Positions 61,647 to 64,000 of a stretch of DNA of 64,000 nt are shown piece after piece. The notes below the pieces were generated by a model. It saw nothing but the letters and a program-made list of their open reading frames with translations, searched no databases and was not told the DNA's origin. Source of the stretch: an uncultured Sphingomonas sp. (GTDB lineage: Bacteria > Pseudomonadota > Alphaproteobacteria > Sphingomonadales > Sphingomonadaceae); contig NZ_CAJXWX010000011.1 in assembly GCF_913062585.1 (NCBI RefSeq), positions 1-64,000 on the forward strand. The letters are read 5' to 3'. Position numbers and translations under genes: made by a program. Positions within the stretch are counted from its first letter, which is position 1; each line of letters opens with the position of its first letter.

Positions 61647-62065
61647 CCCTTGCGGTCGAGGCTGACGCCGTAGAGTTCCATCCGGTGATCGACCAGGCGG
61701 AAGCCCAGCTTTTCGGCGATCGCCTTTTGCAGCTGTTCCAGCTCGGGGTCGACGAACTCGATCACGCGGCCGGTTTCGACGTCGATCAGATGGTCGTGAT
61801 GCGCTTCGGGCGACGGCTCGTAGCGGGCGCGGCCGTCGCCGAAGTCGTGACGGTCCAGGATGCCGGCCTCCTCGAACAGGCGGACGGTGCGGTACACGGT
61901 CGCGATCGAAATGCCGGGATCGATCTTGGCGGCGCGCTCATAGACTTTTTCGACATCGGGATGGTCCTCCGCCTCCGACAGGACGCGGGCGATCACGCGG
62001 CGCTGTTCGGTGATGCGCAGACCTTTTTGGGCGCACAGCGCTTCGAGATCAATTTTGCGGGCCAT
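61643..62065 (-). CDS. fur: Fur family transcriptional regulator
   Basis: A 140-residue metalloregulator. The winged helix (ISIATVYRTVRLFEEAGILD, about 55-74) binds DNA and HHDHLID (about 91-97) plus nearby His and Glu bind metal. As in many alphaproteobacterial Fur/Mur proteins the CxxC pair is missing (VETG instead). It may respond to iron or manganese; mntH at 37336-38646 would be a candidate target. The start is ATG 62065 with GAGGAG upstream. It overlaps plsC by four bases. Confidence 0.9.
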   Translation of the reverse strand: MARKIDLEALCAQKGLRITEQRRVIARVLSEAEDHPDVEKVYERAAKIDPGISIATVYRTVRLFEEAGILDRHDFGDGRARYEPSPEAHHDHLIDVETGRVIEFVDPELEQLQKAIAEKLGFRLVDHRMELYGVSLDRKG

Positions 62066-62163
62066 GGTAAATTTCAACTCCTCAGGCAGACCCCTCTCTA
62101 CCCCCAAAGCGCTATTGCGAAAAGAGGATAGCGACTCGCAATAACCCGGAAACTATGATCGGG

Positions 62164-62634
62164 TCAGCCTATGACCCGGTTATAGGTATGCGCGTCGTAA
62201 CGGCGACCGTCGGCACCCTTGTAATAATCGCGCCGCTCGCCGCATTTGGCGAAATCGTGCCGGGTGTAGAAGAGGATGGCGGGGTTGTTCGACCGCACCT
62301 CCAGATGCAGCGTCGCGACGCTCTGTGCGGCGCAATCGCCGACGACCGCCTCGACCAGCAAGCTGCCGATGCCGTGGCGACGATGCTCGGGGACGACGCC
62401 CAGCAACAGCAACTCGGCTTCGTCCATGACCGATCGGGTCAGCGCAAAGCCCGCCGGTTCCTCGCCCGCCTCGGCGATCAGCAGCGTGATGCCGGGCAGC
62501 GCCATCACGCCCAGAAGCTGTGCCCGGGTCCAGGCCTCGCCCCATTGCGGGTCGAAGGCGGCGGTCATGATGTGTTCGACGATCCCGGCATCGCGCGTAT
62601 CGCCGGGGCGCAACGAGACGCCGATGCTCGCCAT
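62164..62634 (-). CDS. rimI: GNAT family acetyltransferase, RimI-like
   Basis: A 156-residue GNAT protein. LLLLGVVPEHRRHGIGSLL (about 75-93) contains the acetyl-CoA loop (RRHGIG), and LEVRSNNPAILFYTRHDFAK (about 121-140) is typical of RimI, which acetylates the N terminus of ribosomal protein S18. The start ATG 62634 overlaps the tsaB stop by three bases. A longer in-frame start at 63099 would run across tsaB antisense frames and was rejected. Confidence 0.9.
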   Translation of the reverse strand: MASIGVSLRPGDTRDAGIVEHIMTAAFDPQWGEAWTRAQLLGVMALPGITLLIAEAGEEPAGFALTRSVMDEAELLLLGVVPEHRRHGIGSLLVEAVVGDCAAQSVATLHLEVRSNNPAILFYTRHDFAKCGERRDYYKGADGRRYDAHTYNRVIG

Positions 62635-63272
62635 CAGGCGGCCAGCTCGGGCGGGGTGATCCCGCCGGGCAGCTTGGCATCGGGCGCGCGGCCATAGACC
62701 GGGCGCGGGGGCAGGTCGGTCAGGGCCGGGGGCAGGCGCCAGCCCTCTGCGGCATCGGGCAGCGCCTCGACCACGGGCAGGTCGGGCGACAGCGCGGTCA
62801 GCCAGCGGACGCCGTTGCCGATCGCGGTCCGCCTCGCCAGCGCGGCGAGCGCGGCGTCGGGCTTCATCGAGGCGAAGGGGGCGAGGGCGGTCAGGTCGCG
62901 CGCGAAGGGCTGGACGAAAACCTCGCCATGCCCGCCCTCCAGCACCACCGTCAGCGCCTCGTCGTCGCGCGTGGCAAAGCCGGCGGCGGCGACCAGCGCC
63001 AGCGAGCTGTAGCCGGTCGCGGGCACGCCCCAGCCCAGCGCCAGCCCGCGCGCTGCCGCGATGCCGACCCGGATGCCGGTGAAGCTGCCCGGCCCGCAAT
63101 CGACCAGGACGCGCTCGGCCCGGCCGCCATCCGGCAGGGCGGCGATCATCGGCACCAGCTTTTCGGCATGGCCGCGCCCGACCACGTCATGGGCGCGCGC
63201 GACCACCCGGTCGCCGTCGAGAAGGGCGACGGAGCAGGCGGCGGTGGCGGTGTCGATGATCAGCGTGCGCAA
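62634..63272 (-). CDS. tsaB: tRNA threonylcarbamoyladenosine biosynthesis protein TsaB
   Basis: A 212-residue ASKHA-fold protein that pairs with TsaD to make t6A37 in tRNAs. LIIDTATAACSVALLDGD (about 4-21) and the loop CGPGSFTGIRVGIAAARGLA (about 64-83) identify it. It begins with a TTG at 63272; a much longer in-frame start at 63707 would read through the reductase gene and is not credible. Its stop overlaps the rimI start. Confidence 0.9.
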   Translation of the reverse strand: MRTLIIDTATAACSVALLDGDRVVARAHDVVGRGHAEKLVPMIAALPDGGRAERVLVDCGPGSFTGIRVGIAAARGLALGWGVPATGYSSLALVAAAGFATRDDEALTVVLEGGHGEVFVQPFARDLTALAPFASMKPDAALAALARRTAIGNGVRWLTALSPDLPVVEALPDAAEGWRLPPALTDLPPRPVYGRAPDAKLPGGITPPELAA

Positions 63273-63280
63273 GGGGCGGC

Positions 63281-63871
63281 TCAGACGATCTGGTTGGCCT
63301 GTTCGAACGCCAGGCGTGGATTGCGCGGGTGCAGCGTCTCGCGGTCGCCGTAACCCAGCGTCGCGATGAAGTTCGACCGGACGCCCGGCTGGTCGGCGAA
63401 GAACGCCTTGTCCACCGCGCCCTGGTCGAAGCCCGACATCGCGCCGGTATCCAGCCCCACCGCACGCGCGGCGAGGATCAGATAGGCACCCTGGAGCGAG
63501 CTGTTGCGGAAGGCCGAGGCCTCGCGCAGCTCGGTATTGCCATCGAACCAGCTCTTGGCATCCACATGCGGGAACAGCTGGGGCAGGTTCTCGTGGAAGT
63601 TCACGTCCATGCCGATCACGACGGCGGCGGGCGCCTTGCGGATCTTGTCGGCATTGCTGTCCGAGGCGCAGGCGGCGAGTTTTTCCTTCGCCTCCTGGCT
63701 CAGGCACCAGACCATGCGCGCCGGGCTCTGGTTGGTTGAGGTCGGCGGCATCTTCATCAGATCCCAGATCGCGCGGATCTCATCCTCGCCGACGGGGGTG
63801 TCGAGATAATGGTTGAAGGTGCGGCCTTCGCGGAACAGCCGGTCCAGGCTGGCGTCGTCGATCGGGTTCAT
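63281..63871 (-). CDS. Nitroreductase-fold protein, malonic semialdehyde reductase (RutE)-like
   Basis: A 196-residue FMN flavoprotein. MKMPPTSTNQSPARMVWCLS (about 39-58) and GAMSGFDQGAVDKAFF (about 141-156) resemble the RutE/HadB branch of nitroreductases, which reduce malonic semialdehyde in uracil breakdown. No other rut genes are present, so the physiological substrate is uncertain. The start ATG 63871 overlaps the upstream nfu stop by one base. Confidence 0.85.
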   Translation of the reverse strand: MNPIDDASLDRLFREGRTFNHYLDTPVGEDEIRAIWDLMKMPPTSTNQSPARMVWCLSQEAKEKLAACASDSNADKIRKAPAAVVIGMDVNFHENLPQLFPHVDAKSWFDGNTELREASAFRNSSLQGAYLILAARAVGLDTGAMSGFDQGAVDKAFFADQPGVRSNFIATLGYGDRETLHPRNPRLAFEQANQIV

Positions 63872-64000
63872 CAAACGGCCCTTACTTCGGTGACTTCGGG
63901 AACATAATGGCGCAGCAACTGCTCGATGCCGTTCTTCAGCGTCGCGGTGGACGAGGGGCAACCGGCGCAGGCGCCCTGCATCTTCAGGTACACCTTGCCC
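63871..64000 (-). CDS. NifU/NfuA-like iron-sulfur carrier, C-terminal fragment (partial)
   Basis: About 42 residues of the C-terminal NifU domain run from the window edge to the TGA at 63871-63873. The CxxC of the iron-sulfur site is visible in GACAGCPSSTATLKNGIE. It fits a Nfu-type scaffold or carrier that delivers 4Fe-4S clusters, useful to the radical SAM enzymes MiaB and BioB. The 5' part lies outside the window. Confidence 0.9.
   Translation of the reverse strand, partial: GKVYLKMQGACAGCPSSTATLKNGIEQLLRHYVPEVTEVRAV

Noticed and set aside
63281..63707. Long N-terminal extension of tsaB
   Set aside because: It would read through the reductase gene in another frame; the TsaB fold starts at the TTG at 63272.

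Overview
The window is high-GC, gene-dense DNA from an alphaproteobacterium, most likely Sphingomonas or a close sphingomonad. The evidence is the cyoABCD oxidase, a propionyl-CoA operon that contains bioB, a nfu-tsaB-rimI-fur-plsC-miaB-phoH-ybeY-corC-lnt-metK-trmB block of alphaproteobacterial type, and many short palindromic CT/GA-rich intergenic repeats of a kind common in sphingomonads. Genus is inferred from gene content by eye, not from a marker search. The first 39 bases are not biological: bases 6-39 match the Illumina Nextera Read 2 transposase adapter, so the left edge is an untrimmed contig end.

Layout: 40-205 is the 3' tail of a proline-rich gene. 403-1530 is an MscS-type channel. 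1586-5564 (minus) is a trehalose operon, otsB, GH15 hydrolase, otsA. 6056-8657 (minus) is sdhC-sdhD-sdhA with no sdhB in the window. 8888-10261 is a soluble globin-like chemotaxis transducer. 10313-11930 is an SDR plus prmA. 12293-20730 (plus) is a propionyl-CoA to succinyl-CoA operon (pccB, epimerase, PaaG-like crotonase, methylmalonyl-CoA mutase, bioB, pccA), followed by a convergent CitE-like lyase. 21897-26299 holds a small membrane protein and cyoABCD. 26296-37245 (minus) is a complete glycogen cluster, glgP-glgB-glgC-glgA-pgm-glgX. 37336-44297 holds mntH, ubiA, a 50-residue membrane protein, a glycosyltransferase, PPK2, rsmE, gshA and a 63-residue membrane protein. 44413-50517 holds an ICMT-like methyltransferase, small hypotheticals, trmB, an FNT channel, a secreted hypothetical and metK. 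50559-64000 carries lnt, a short accessory insert (VOC, PHA-granule protein, LysE, sorbosone-dehydrogenase-like protein), corC, ybeY, a vapBC toxin-antitoxin pair, phoH, miaB, a secreted hypothetical, plsC, fur, rimI, tsaB, a RutE-like reductase and the 3' end of nfu.

How the genes work together: the propionate operon makes succinyl-CoA, which feeds succinate dehydrogenase and then the quinol pool that the bo3-type oxidase drains. bioB sits beside the biotin-dependent carboxylase it serves. The trehalose and glycogen clusters divert glucose phosphates into compatible solute and storage polymer. The right-hand block deals with tRNA and rRNA modification, lipoprotein maturation and SAM supply.

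No tRNA, rRNA, CRISPR array, transposase or prophage gene was recognised. The most unusual signals are a palindromic repeat inserted in frame inside methylmalonyl-CoA mutase, a second repeat supplying the C terminus of the MscS protein, nested repeats at two loci, a toxin-antitoxin pair translationally coupled to ybeY, a perfect AT-rich palindrome just upstream of metK, and a globin-type transducer that seems to lack the proximal haem histidine.
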